A stretch of 64,000 bases of DNA, from positions 77,501-141,500 of the forward strand of contig NZ_CP085530.1 in the NCBI RefSeq assembly GCF_020616155.1. Reading direction: 5' to 3'. The notes under the pieces are model-generated. The model saw only the letters and a list, made by a program, of their open reading frames with translations. It was not told where the DNA came from and searched no databases. Shown here piece after piece: positions 1-10,183 of this stretch; positions within the stretch are counted from its first letter, which is position 1, and each line of letters starts with the position of its first letter. The stretch comes from Vogesella sp. XCS3 (lineage in GTDB: Bacteria > Pseudomonadota > Gammaproteobacteria > Burkholderiales > Chromobacteriaceae). Position numbers and translations under genes: made by a program.

Positions 1-2047
<2,047 letters not shown>

Positions 2048-2150
2048 ATCATTTGAGTTGCTTTGTTGATGATGAAGCGCTGGTTGATACAAGAAAATTC
2101 TACCGGCTGGAAGGTTTCCAGCCTGGCTTCTTTAAGTTTGTGACAGTTTA

Positions 2151-2266
2151 TGTCTGGTGGCCATAGCGAGGTGGTCCCACGCCTTCCCATTCCGAACAGG
2201 ACCGTGAAACGCCTCAGCGCCGATGATAGTGCAGATTCCTGTGTGAAAGTAGGACACCGCCAGACG
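2151..2266 (+). rRNA. rrf: 5S ribosomal RNA
   Basis: About 116 nt, beginning TGTCTGGTGGCC and ending ACACCGCCAGAC, so the two ends pair as the closing helix of 5S rRNA. The internal CCATTCCGAAC loop is the standard 5S landmark. It lies about 100 bp after the 23S gene, in the usual 16S-23S-5S order. No tRNA is seen in the spacer. Confidence 0.96.
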
Positions 2267-2276
2267 CCCCATACGC

Positions 2277-2307
2277 AAGCCCAGCTCACACGAGCTGGGC
2301 TTTTGCT
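2277..2307 (+). terminator. rRNA operon terminator
   Basis: Perfect 11-bp stem AAGCCCAGCTC / GAGCTGGGCTT with an ACAC loop, followed by a T-rich stretch. It lies 10 bp after 5S rRNA, so it is an intrinsic terminator of the rRNA operon. Confidence 0.9.
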
Positions 2308-2339
2308 TTGGTGCCGCGAAAACACCGCATGCACCCCGC

Positions 2340-2358
2340 AGCCAACCTTGGCCGCAGC
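2340..2358. repeat. Paired uptake-sequence-like motif, imperfect
   Basis: A one-mismatch copy of GCGGCCAACCTT runs head-to-head into TTGGCCGCAGC. It lies between the two terminators that follow the rRNA operon. It belongs to the AAGGTTGGCCGCA repeat family found throughout the window. Confidence 0.55.
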
Positions 2359-2370
2359 CTGCCCACCCAA

Positions 2371-2398
2371 CATAAAGCCCGCAAAAGCGGGCTTTATG
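2371..2398. terminator. Second, bidirectional rRNA operon terminator
   Basis: Perfect 12-bp inverted repeat CATAAAGCCCGC / GCGGGCTTTATG with an AAAA loop. Two terminators in a row after an rRNA operon are common and would protect putA from read-through. There is no long T-run beyond the stem. Confidence 0.75.
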
Positions 2399-2403
2399 CA
2401 TTG

Positions 2404-2668
2404 ATCTCGGTGTCGGCAGTGAGGTTTGTTCAAATCACCTACTGAGCCATGCCGCATTCCTTTGGCGTGAGGCCCAGTCTTTTACAGCTTCCGCATCTTC
2501 GCAGTCGGCCCTGTCTCTTTTGCTGCTCTGTGAAGTAGCTCTCTAGCGGGGACTATTTTCTCTTCCGCGCTAGCTAAATGTACCCGCTTGGCTAAGCTAC
2601 TGACGGTACTGTTGCATATTCATTGCACGCTGCCCGCTTTTTATTGCCATGATCTGCCTGGTACTACT
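2404..2668. other. Noncoding gap between rRNA operon and putA
   Basis: About 330 bp lie between the terminators and putA. I see no convincing gene or RNA here. Only the last 65 bp, the putA promoter region, carries a recognisable structure. Confidence 0.5.
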
Positions 2669-2703
2669 GTTATCCGATATTTTGTATACAATAGTCAGAT
2701 AAC
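2669..2703. promoter_or_regulatory. Nested palindrome in the putA promoter (candidate operator)
   Basis: GTTATC (2669-2674) and GATAAC (2698-2703) form an outer inverted repeat almost symmetrical about the perfect palindrome TTGTATACAA (2682-2691). The inner part also holds a -10-like TACAAT. It ends 29 bp before the putA start codon. It could bind a dimeric regulator of putA; the protein is unknown. Confidence 0.45.
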
Positions 2704-2732
2704 CTTATCTGCTGGATTTTGGAAAGATACTC

Positions 2733-5700
2733 ATGCAATTTGTAGAGTTTGCACGCAGCCAGACTGCGCTTCGGGATGCCATTACTGCTGCTTATCGTCG
2801 TGATGAGCGTGACTGCGTAGCGTTGATGATGGAGCAGGCTGCTATGCCTGAAACGCAGGTCGCCAGTATCAAAGCACTGGCCAGCAAGCTGGTAGCCCAA
2901 GTACGTAAAGAGCGCACCAAGTCCAGCGGTGTAGATGCACTGATGCACGAGTTCACCCTCTCCAGCCAGGAAGGTATTGCGCTGATGTGTCTGGCCGAAG
3001 CACTGCTGCGTATTCCGGACCGCCTGACTGCGGACAAGCTGATTCGCGACAAGATTTCTGGTGGTGACTGGGCTTCTCACCTGGGTAACAGCGCGTCGCT
3101 GTTCGTGAATGCGGCGGCCTGGGGCTTGCTGGTTACCGGCAAACTGGTGTCGTCCCACAGCGAGCAGGGCTTGTCCTCTGCCTTGACGCGACTGATTGCC
3201 AAAGGTGGCGAGCCGCTGATCCGCAAAGGTGTGGATCTGGCTATGCGCATGCTTGGCAAGCAGTTTGTTACCGGTGAAACCATCGAGGAAGCGCTGGCCA
3301 ATGGCCGCGAGCGCGAAGCACGCGGCTACCGTTTCAGCTACGACATGCTGGGCGAAGCGGCGATGACCGAAGACGATGCGCAGCGCTACCTGCGTGACTA
3401 CGAAGTAGCGATCCACGCGATTGGCAAAGAATCCAATGGTCGTGGTATCTACAATGGCCCCGGCATTTCGGTAAAGCTGTCTGCTATTCACCCGCGCTAT
3501 GCCCGCATGAAGCACGAGCGCATGATGGCCGAGCTGCTGCCGCGCCTGAAAGGCCTGTTCCTGCTGGCCAAACAGTACAACATCGGCCTGAACATTGATG
3601 CCGAAGAAGCCGACCGCCTGGAAATTTCGATGGATCTGGTGGAGGCGCTGGCCAACGACCCGGACCTGAACGGCTTTGAAGGCATCGGTATCGTGGTACA
3701 GGCTTACCAGAAGCGCTGCCCGTACGTAATCGACTTCCTGATTGACCTGGCCCGTCGCACTGGCCACCGCTTCATGGTGCGCCTGGTGAAGGGCGCCTAC
3801 TGGGACGCCGAAATCAAGCGTGCCCAGGTCGATGGCCTGGAAGGCTATCCGGTTTACACCCGCAAGGTGTACACCGATGTGTCCTATCTGGCGTGTGCCA
3901 AGAAACTGTTGGCCGCACAAGATGCGATTTATCCGCAGTTCGCCAGCCATAACGCCTACACCTTGTCGGCGGTTTACCATCTGGCCGAAGGCAAGGACTA
4001 CGAATTCCAGTGCCTGCACGGCATGGGCGAGACCTTGTACGACCAAGTTGTGGGCAAAGGCAAGCTGGATAAACCGTGCCGTATCTACGCCCCGGTAGGC
4101 TCGCACGAAACCCTGCTGGCTTACCTGGTGCGCCGCCTGCTGGAAAACGGTGCCAACAGCTCCTTCGTGAACCGTATCGTGGACGAGAACGTATCCATCG
4201 AAGAGCTGGTGGAAGACCCGGTAGCGGAAGCCGCGCGCTTTGGTGGCCTGCCACATAACAAGATTGCCCTGCCGGTAGCGCTGTATGGTGCCGGCCGCAA
4301 GAACTCTGCCGGTATGGACCTGGCCAACGAGCACGTGCTGCAAAAGCTGCAGCACGCCTTGCAGGCTAGCGAGCAGCAAGCCTGGTTGGCCGCACCACTG
4401 CTGGCCGATGCCGAGCCAAATGGCAGTGCCCCGCAAGCCGTGCTGAACCCGGCCAACCATCAGGACGTAGTAGGCCAGGTGCAGGAAGCCACCCGCGAAG
4501 ACGTGGAAGCTGCGCTGCAAGCCGCCGTGCGTGCCGCCCCGGTATGGGCTGCCACCGCGCCGGCAAAACGCGCCGAAGCGCTGGACCGCATGGCAGACCT
4601 GATGGAAGCCAATATGCCGGCGCTGATGGGCCTGGCCGTGCGCGAAGCCGGCAAGACCCTGAACAATGCCATTGCCGAAGTACGCGAAGCGGTGGACTTC
4701 TGCCGCTACTACGCTGCCCAGGTGCGCGAAGAGTTCGATAACAGCCGCCACCCGGCGCTGGGCCCGGTGGTGTGTATCAGCCCGTGGAACTTCCCGCTGG
4801 CCATCTTTATTGGCGAAGTCGTGGCCTCGTTGGCCGCAGGTAACGTGGTACTGGCCAAGCCAGCCGAACAGACTGCGCTGATTGCTGCCTACGCCGTGCG
4901 CCTGCTACACGAAGCCGGTGTTCCGCGTGACGTGCTGCAGTTCCTGCCTGGCCGTGGCGAAGTGGTGGGCGCTGCGCTGACTGCCGATGCCCGCATCAAG
5001 GGTGTGATCTTTACCGGTTCCACCGAGGTGGCGCAGATCATCAACCGCACGCTGTCTACCCGTGGCGAAGAAGTGCCGCTGGTAGCCGAAACCGGCGGCC
5101 AGAACGCCATGATCGTGGACAGCTCCGCGCTGCCAGAGCAGGTTGTTACCGATGTGCTGAGCTCGGCCTTTGATAGCGCCGGCCAGCGCTGCTCGGCGCT
5201 GCGCGTGCTGTACCTGCAACATGACATCGCCGACAAGGTGGTGAACATGATCAAGGGTGCCATGGACGAGCTGCGTGTCGGCAACCCGGCCCGTTTCAAT
5301 ACCGATATCGGCCCGGTGATCGACGCCGAAGCCCAGCAAGGCTTGCTGCGCCATATCGACGGCCTGAAAGACAAAGCCCGTAGCGTTTACCAGGCCAAGC
5401 TCACTGCCGAATGCGCCAACGGTACCTACGTAGCGCCAACGCTGTTCGAGATCGACCATATCAGCTTGCTGCAGCGCGAAGTATTTGGCCCGGTGCTGCA
5501 CGTGATCCGTTTCCACGGTAGTGATATCGACAAGGTCATTGCCGAAATCAACAGCACCGGTTACGGCCTGACCCACGGCGTACATAGCCGTATCGACGAA
5601 ACCATCGAGCGCATTACCGGCAACATCAAGGCGGGTAACGTGTATGTAAACCGCAATATCGTGGGTGCGGTAGTGGGTGTGCAGCCGTTTGGTGGCGAAG

Positions 5701-6344
5701 GCAAGTCCGGTACCGGCCCCAAAGCCGGTGGCCCGTTCTACCTGTACCGTCTGACCAGTGGCCACTGGGATGCGCAGCTCAGCCCGAGCGCCACGCCGCA
5801 CGTACTGGGCAAGCTGGACGCCCTGCAAGCCGCGCTGCCGCAGCTGGGGCTGGATGATGGCGCACGCCAGCACCTGCAAGACCTGATTGCCCAGGCGCGT
5901 AGCGAAAGCCCGCTGAACCATGCACTGGTGCTGCCAGGCCCGACAGGCGAAAACAATACCCTGCGCTTTGCCCCGCGTGGTGTTGTCGGCTGCGCTGCCG
6001 ACAATATGGAAGCCCTGCTGATGCAACTGGTTGCCGCTTTCGCCGCCGGTAACGATGTGCTGCTGGCTGACAGCGTGCATGCACAGAAAGTCGCCGCGGT
6101 GCTGCGTACTGCCGTTACCATCGTTGCCCAGATTGATCATGCTGATGTGGCTGCCGTACTGTACGCCGGCCCGGATGCCGAAGTATTGCGCCAGACACTG
6201 GCACGCCGCGATGGCGCACTGATTCCGCTGCTGCTGGTAGAGCGCGGTGGCTATAACCTGCATCGCCTGGTAGTAGAGCGTGCGCTTAGCGTCAATACCA
6301 CAGCTGCAGGCGGGAATGCCAGCCTGATGAGCATTGGTGACTGA
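2733..6344 (+). CDS. putA: Bifunctional proline dehydrogenase / L-glutamate gamma-semialdehyde dehydrogenase PutA
   Basis: Oxidises proline to glutamate in two steps with FAD and NAD+, at the inner face of the membrane. The 1203-residue protein has a proline dehydrogenase barrel (roughly residues 60-480, with the motif GSHETLLAYLVRR), an aldehyde dehydrogenase domain (roughly 540-1000) with general base Glu786 (AETGG) and catalytic Cys820 (GQRCSALR), and a C-terminal extension of about 200 residues as in long PutAs. The N-terminus starts directly with the alpha-helical region and has no ribbon-helix-helix domain, so this PutA should not repress its own gene as E. coli PutA does. It is monocistronic, between the rRNA operon and a binding-protein gene. 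Confidence 0.95.
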   Translation: MQFVEFARSQTALRDAITAAYRRDERDCVALMMEQAAMPETQVASIKALASKLVAQVRKERTKSSGVDALMHEFTLSSQEGIALMCLAEALLRIPDRLTADKLIRDKISGGDWASHLGNSASLFVNAAAWGLLVTGKLVSSHSEQGLSSALTRLIAKGGEPLIRKGVDLAMRMLGKQFVTGETIEEALANGREREARGYRFSYDMLGEAAMTEDDAQRYLRDYEVAIHAIGKESNGRGIYNGPGISVKLSAIHPRYARMKHERMMAELLPRLKGLFLLAKQYNIGLNIDAEEADRLEISMDLVEALANDPDLNGFEGIGIVVQAYQKRCPYVIDFLIDLARRTGHRFMVRLVKGAYWDAEIKRAQVDGLEGYPVYTRKVYTDVSYLACAKKLLAAQDAIYPQFASHNAYTLSAVYHLAEGKDYEFQCLHGMGETLYDQVVGKGKLDKPCRIYAPVGSHETLLAYLVRRLLENGANSSFVNRIVDENVSIEELVEDPVAEAARFGGLPHNKIALPVALYGAGRKNSAGMDLANEHVLQKLQHALQASEQQAWLAAPLLADAEPNGSAPQAVLNPANHQDVVGQVQEATREDVEAALQAAVRAAPVWAATAPAKRAEALDRMADLMEANMPALMGLAVREAGKTLNNAIAEVREAVDFCRYYAAQVREEFDNSRHPALGPVVCISPWNFPLAIFIGEVVASLAAGNVVLAKPAEQTALIAAYAVRLLHEAGVPRDVLQFLPGRGEVVGAALTADARIKGVIFTGSTEVAQIINRTLSTRGEEVPLVAETGGQNAMIVDSSALPEQVVTDVLSSAFDSAGQRCSALRVLYLQHDIADKVVNMIKGAMDELRVGNPARFNTDIGPVIDAEAQQGLLRHIDGLKDKARSVYQAKLTAECANGTYVAPTLFEIDHISLLQREVFGPVLHVIRFHGSDIDKVIAEINSTGYGLTHGVHSRIDETIERITGNIKAGNVYVNRNIVGAVVGVQPFGGEGKSGTGPKAGGPFYLYRLTSGHWDAQLSPSATPHVLGKLDALQAALPQLGLDDGARQHLQDLIAQARSESPLNHALVLPGPTGENNTLRFAPRGVVGCAADNMEALLMQLVAAFAAGNDVLLADSVHAQKVAAVLRTAVTIVAQIDHADVAAVLYAGPDAEVLRQTLARRDGALIPLLLVERGGYNLHRLVVERALSVNTTAAGGNASLMSIGD

Positions 6345-6458
6345 TCAGGCTTGCTAAAGGTGTGGCGGCATTGAAATAATGCCGCCACCGTGTTTTCCCG
6401 TCGGCCAGACGGTTTCAAAGATGGCAAGAGCAACCCCGAGATAAAGAAGAGAGACAAA

Positions 6459-7688
6459 ATGCAACTGACCAAACTTACCAGCATCACTGTAGCTGTTGCC
6501 GCTGCCCTGGCTTTTGCCGGCTGCAGCAAAAAAGAAGAAGCCCCGGCCGCCGATGCTTCCAGTACTGCCGCTGCCGCCCCGGCAGGCGCGCAAGTCATCA
6601 AGATCGGTTTTGCAGCCCCGCTGACCGGCCCACAGGCTCACTACGGTGAAGAGTACAAAAACGGCGTAACCCTGGCCATCGAAGATGCCAACGCTGAAAA
6701 ACCGACCATCGACGGCAAGCCGGTTTCGTTTGAACTGGTGGCAGAAGATGACCAGGCCGACCCGAAAACCGCTACCCAGCTGGCCCAGAAGTTTGTGGAC
6801 AACAAAGTGAACGGTATCGTTGGCCACTTCAACTCCGGCACCTCCATCCCGGCTTCCAAGATCTACTCCGACGCCGGCCTGCCGCAAGTTGCCATGGCAA
6901 CCGCCCCGACCTTCACCCAGCAAGGTTACAAAACCACCTTCCGCTCCATGACCTCCGACACACAGCAAGGTTCGGTAATGGGCAAATTCGTGGTAGAGAA
7001 GCTGGGCGCCAAGAAAGTGGTGATCGTGGATGACCGCACTGCCTACGGCCAAGGCCTGGCAGACGAGTTCGAAAAAGCCGTGAAAGCCGCCGGTGGTGCC
7101 GTAGTGAAACGCGAGTTCACCAACGACAAAGCTACCGACTTTGCCGCCATTCTGACCACCATCAAAGGCGCTGCGCCTGACGTGGTGTTCTACGGTGGTG
7201 CCGACGCCCAGTCCGCCCCGATGGCCAAGCAGATGAAGCGCCTGGGCCTGAAAGCCCCGCTGATCTCCGGCGAAATGACCAAAACCCCGACCTTCCTGAA
7301 ACTGGCCGGCAAAGAAGCCGACGGCACCATCGCCTCGCTGGCTGGCCTGCCGCTGGAAAAAATGCCGAAGGGCCCGGACTACGCAACTCGCTACAAGGCA
7401 CGTTTCAACATGGACGTAGCCACCTACTCCCCGTACGGCTATGACGCTACCCGCGTGCTGATCGCCGCCATGAAAGAGGCGAACTCCGCCGAGCCGGCGA
7501 AATACCTGCCGGTACTGGCCAAGATCAACTACACCGGCGTAACTTCGTCCAACTGGTCCTACGATGACAAAGGCGACCTGAAAGACGGCGGCATCACCGT
7601 GTACAAGGTTGAAGGCGGCGAGTGGAAAGTAATGGAAACCATCGGTGGCGGCGCCCCTGCTGCCGCTGCGGCTTCCGCTGCCCAGTAA
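6459..7688 (+). CDS. Branched-chain amino-acid type ABC transporter substrate-binding lipoprotein (LivJ-like)
   Basis: A type I periplasmic binding protein of 409 residues. The start at 6459 is preferred over the upstream in-frame start at 6390 because it follows an AGAGAGA ribosome site and gives a clean lipoprotein signal ending LAFAGC (lipidated Cys22). An Ala/Pro-rich linker and the family opening IKIGFAAPLTGPQAHYGEE follow. The family delivers Leu/Ile/Val or other amino acids to LivHMGF-type permeases, but no permease or ATPase gene adjoins it, so it either serves a distant transporter or has another ligand. Its position after putA may mean a proline or related ligand; that is inference. 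The C-terminus is Ala-rich. Confidence 0.88.
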   Translation: MQLTKLTSITVAVAAALAFAGCSKKEEAPAADASSTAAAAPAGAQVIKIGFAAPLTGPQAHYGEEYKNGVTLAIEDANAEKPTIDGKPVSFELVAEDDQADPKTATQLAQKFVDNKVNGIVGHFNSGTSIPASKIYSDAGLPQVAMATAPTFTQQGYKTTFRSMTSDTQQGSVMGKFVVEKLGAKKVVIVDDRTAYGQGLADEFEKAVKAAGGAVVKREFTNDKATDFAAILTTIKGAAPDVVFYGGADAQSAPMAKQMKRLGLKAPLISGEMTKTPTFLKLAGKEADGTIASLAGLPLEKMPKGPDYATRYKARFNMDVATYSPYGYDATRVLIAAMKEANSAEPAKYLPVLAKINYTGVTSSNWSYDDKGDLKDGGITVYKVEGGEWKVMETIGGGAPAAAAASAAQ

Positions 7689-7724
7689 GTCAGTTACGCG
7701 CACCTGAGAGGGTGCTGGAGAGAG

Positions 7725-7755
7725 AAAAGCCCTTCCGCTTGCGGAAGGGCTTTTT
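7725..7755 (+). terminator. Intrinsic terminator of the binding-protein gene
   Basis: A 13-bp stem AAAAGCCCTTCCGC / GCGGAAGGGCTTTT with a short loop and a T-tract, about 37 bp after the stop codon. Confidence 0.9.
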
Positions 7756-7811
7756 CGTGCCTGCGTTAGCGGCTAATAGTTATGCGGCCAAGCTTTATCT
7801 GCCCGGGTAGC

Positions 7812-7824
7812 AAGGTTGGCCGCA
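7812..7824 (+). repeat. Exact AAGGTTGGCCGCA uptake-sequence-like repeat
   Basis: Exact intergenic copy of the 13-mer, between two convergent transcription units. It is 14 bp beyond the stop codon of the small minus-strand gene that follows. Confidence 0.8.
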
Positions 7825-7838
7825 GCGGTAGGGCAGGT

Positions 7839-8228
7839 TCACGACGGCGGTGTGTCTGGCGACAGCACCGTGTTCAGGGTGGATCCCATCAGGTCGATGG
7901 CGAGCAGGTAGCCCAGCCACCAGAAAGGGTTCAGCAGCGATAGCAGCCGTGGCCGTGCCAGCCACGCCGCCACCTGCTGCTGCGCGTCTTCCTCGGCGTA
8001 GAACCAGTCCGGCAAGGCCATGCCCGCGCTGGCGTACACCGCCAGCGTATACAAAGCAAAAGCGCCGCACACTTCGTAGTAGGCAATATGCTTTAGTTCA
8101 CGGCTGCTCAGGCCGGTAGCGGCCAGCTGCGCGCGGAATGCGGCCAACTCGGTGGCATCGTAGGACGTGTCTACCCACACCTGGGCCAGCACGCCCCACG
8201 CTATCTGCCTGCCGGATAGCGCCGCCAT
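7839..8228 (-). CDS. Hypothetical protein, 129 aa, last gene of the amine-catabolism operon
   Basis: Not recognised. The true start is ATG at 8228; the longer frame upstream is antisense shadow of the aldehyde dehydrogenase. It begins 5 bp after that gene's stop, so it is co-transcribed and probably translationally coupled. The protein has a region rich in hydrophobic and aromatic residues near residues 45-70 (AYYEVCGAFALYTLAVYA) and another near the C-terminus (LLNPFWWLGYLLAIDLMG), so it may be membrane-associated. A role in amine degradation is inferred from position only. Confidence 0.7.
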   Translation of the reverse strand: MAALSGRQIAWGVLAQVWVDTSYDATELAAFRAQLAATGLSSRELKHIAYYEVCGAFALYTLAVYASAGMALPDWFYAEEDAQQQVAAWLARPRLLSLLNPFWWLGYLLAIDLMGSTLNTVLSPDTPPS

Positions 8229-8233
8229 CCTGC

Positions 8234-9715
8234 CTAGCGGCTGTACCAGCCCACCGGGCCGGGTTGCAGGTTGATGTTGACCTGTTTCACCTGCTGATAC
8301 TCCAGCAGGCCGTTGACGCCCAGGTCGCGGCCGTAGCCGCTCATCTTGTAGCCGCCCCACGGCGCTTCGTTGAAGGTGGGGTTGTAGCAGTTGATCCAGG
8401 TGACGCCGGCGCGCAGCGCCTTCATCACCCGCAGCGCCCGCGCACCGTCGGTGGTGAACACGCCGCCGGCCAGGCCGTACGGTGTGTCGTTGGCCAGGCG
8501 GATGGCCTCGGCTTCGTTGCTGAAGGTCTGGATCGCCACCACCGGGCCGAACACTTCCTCGCGGCAGATTTCCATCTCGCTGCGGCAGTTGTCGAAGATG
8601 GTGGGGCGCAGGAAGTAACCATTCGCGCAGTCGCCGTCGGTATGGCGTTGGCCGCCGCACACCAGCGTGGCGCCCTCAGCCTTGGCGCGTTCGATGAAGC
8701 CCAGCACTTTTTCCAGCTGGCCGGCGGATACCAGCGGGCCGATGTCCGGGTCGTTCACGCCGGGGCCGATGGTCATGGCGTTGGCGCGCTCTGCCAGCCG
8801 GGCGACAAAGCGGTCTTTCAGCGAGGCCTCGATCAGGATGCGCGAGCCGGCCGAGCACACCTGGCCCTGGTTGAAGAACACGCCGATCATCGCCCACTCC
8901 ACCGCGCCTTCCAGGTCGGCGTCGGCAAAGATGATGTTGGGCGACTTGCCGCCCAGCTCCAGCCCCACGCGCTTGAGGTTGCCCACCGCGGCGCGGGCGA
9001 TCAGCTGGCCGGTGCGGGTGCTGCCGGTGAAGGTGATCATGTCCACATCGTGGCTGTCGGCCAGCGGCTGGCCGGCGGCCGGGCCGCTGCCCAGCACCAG
9101 GTTGGCCGTACCCGCCGGCAGGCCCACCTCATGGAAGATCTCGAACAGCACTACCGACGATAGCGGGGTGAGCTCGCTGGGCTTGAACACCACGCAGTTG
9201 CCGGCGGCCAGCGCCGGCGCCAGCTTCCAGGTGGCCATCAGCAGCGGGTAATTCCACGGCGTGATCAGGCCGCACACGCCCACCGGTTCGTGCAGGCTGT
9301 AGGCGTGCATGGGGCCGAAACCGTCCGGCACCTCGTACACGCCGCCTTGCGGCTTGCCGATCAGGCCGGCGTAGTAGCGGAAGCAGGCGGCGGCGTCTTC
9401 GATGTCGCAGCGCGCTTCGCGCAGCGGTTTGCCGTTGTCCAGGCAGTCTAGCAGCGCCAGCTCTTCGGTACGGGCGCGGATGGCGTCGGCAATGCGGTAC
9501 AGCATGTCGGCGCGGCGCGGGCCGCTCATGTGGCGCCAGTCGCCTTGCTGGTAGAAGGCGTGCTTGGCGGCGGCAATGGCTTGCAGTGTGTCCTCGGCCG
9601 TGCTGTCGGCGACCACGCCGATGACGTCGCCGTTGGCGGGGTTGAGAATGTCGCGGGTGTGGCCCAGCAGCGCGGGTTGCCACTGGCCGTTGATGTAGTT
9701 GAGGCGGGTCTGCAT
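8234..9715 (-). CDS. NAD(P)+-dependent aldehyde dehydrogenase, betaine/gamma-aminobutyraldehyde type
   Basis: Oxidises an aldehyde, probably an amino- or ammonio-aldehyde, to the acid. Start at 9715 (MQTRLNYINGQW) follows a GGAGA ribosome site; an in-frame start ten codons upstream lacks one. The 493-residue protein has the Rossmann-region motif TPWNYPLLMATWK, general base Glu253 (LELGGKSPN) and catalytic Cys287 (GQVCSAG). It resembles BetB/GbsA and PuuC-like enzymes; the substrate cannot be fixed from sequence. The neighbouring FAD-dependent amine oxidase would make an aldehyde for it to oxidise, so the pair looks like a polyamine or alkyl-amine degradation route. Confidence 0.9.
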   Translation of the reverse strand: MQTRLNYINGQWQPALLGHTRDILNPANGDVIGVVADSTAEDTLQAIAAAKHAFYQQGDWRHMSGPRRADMLYRIADAIRARTEELALLDCLDNGKPLREARCDIEDAAACFRYYAGLIGKPQGGVYEVPDGFGPMHAYSLHEPVGVCGLITPWNYPLLMATWKLAPALAAGNCVVFKPSELTPLSSVVLFEIFHEVGLPAGTANLVLGSGPAAGQPLADSHDVDMITFTGSTRTGQLIARAAVGNLKRVGLELGGKSPNIIFADADLEGAVEWAMIGVFFNQGQVCSAGSRILIEASLKDRFVARLAERANAMTIGPGVNDPDIGPLVSAGQLEKVLGFIERAKAEGATLVCGGQRHTDGDCANGYFLRPTIFDNCRSEMEICREEVFGPVVAIQTFSNEAEAIRLANDTPYGLAGGVFTTDGARALRVMKALRAGVTWINCYNPTFNEAPWGGYKMSGYGRDLGVNGLLEYQQVKQVNINLQPGPVGWYSR

Positions 9716-9760
9716 GGTGTCTCCGGTAGCGGGTACGGCAGGCATCGATAAGGCCGCGCT

Positions 9761-10117
9761 TCAGGCGCGGGCGATGTAGATCTTGCGCAGTGTCTGGCGC
9801 ACCGTCCAGGTGGTGGCGCTGCCGGCGGTCAGAAAGCCGACGGTGCCGGGCTGCAGCTGCAGCGGCGCGGTGCCGTCGTCAAATGTCACGGTGGCGTCGC
9901 CCGCGAGCACCACGAAGCATTCGTCCACTTCGATATCGGTGGTGACCGACGGCGACATTTCCCACACGCCGATGGCGACATCGCCCAGCGTGGCCAGCTC
10001 GGCCACGCCCACGGTGGCCGGGCCGTGTACCACTTTGGCCGGGTCTACCGGCTGGTAAGCCAGCTCGGCGGTGGTGGCGAGCAGGGCGTAGTTGTTCAGT
10101 AGTGCAGGTGTGCTCAT
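9761..10117 (-). CDS. Cupin-domain protein (DUF861/Cupin_3 type)
   Basis: A single-domain cupin of 118 residues: the barrel core runs from about residue 40 to 115 with IGVWEMSP, the acidic turn DECFVVLAGDATVTFDDG and PGTVGFLTAG. Small cupins of this kind are often found beside amine oxidases and aldehyde dehydrogenases of polyamine catabolism, but their reaction is mostly unknown. It lies between the oxidase and the dehydrogenase on the same strand, about 45 bp from the latter, so it is in the operon. The metal-binding histidines of classical cupins are not evident. Confidence 0.8.
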   Translation of the reverse strand: MSTPALLNNYALLATTAELAYQPVDPAKVVHGPATVGVAELATLGDVAIGVWEMSPSVTTDIEVDECFVVLAGDATVTFDDGTAPLQLQPGTVGFLTAGSATTWTVRQTLRKIYIARA

Positions 10118-10153
10118 GGCAAGGTTTCCGTTGCGGTAACAGTGTCGGTGCCA

Positions 10154-10177
10154 GCTGCGGCCAAGGTTGGCCGCAGC
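10154..10177. repeat. Inverted pair of uptake-sequence-like motifs
   Basis: Perfect 11-bp inverted repeat GCTGCGGCCAA-GG-TTGGCCGCAGC. The exact 13-mer AAGGTTGGCCGCA sits at 10163-10175. It lies between the oxidase stop codon and the cupin start. It could form a hairpin in the mRNA but has no T-tract. Confidence 0.8.
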
Positions 10178-10183
10178 CAGTAG

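Noticed and set aside
2670..4751. 693-codon open frame antisense to putA
   Set aside because: It is a shadow of putA in high-GC DNA; its composition (rich in His, Gln, Arg, Val, Phe) is that of antisense translation, and it has no family motif.
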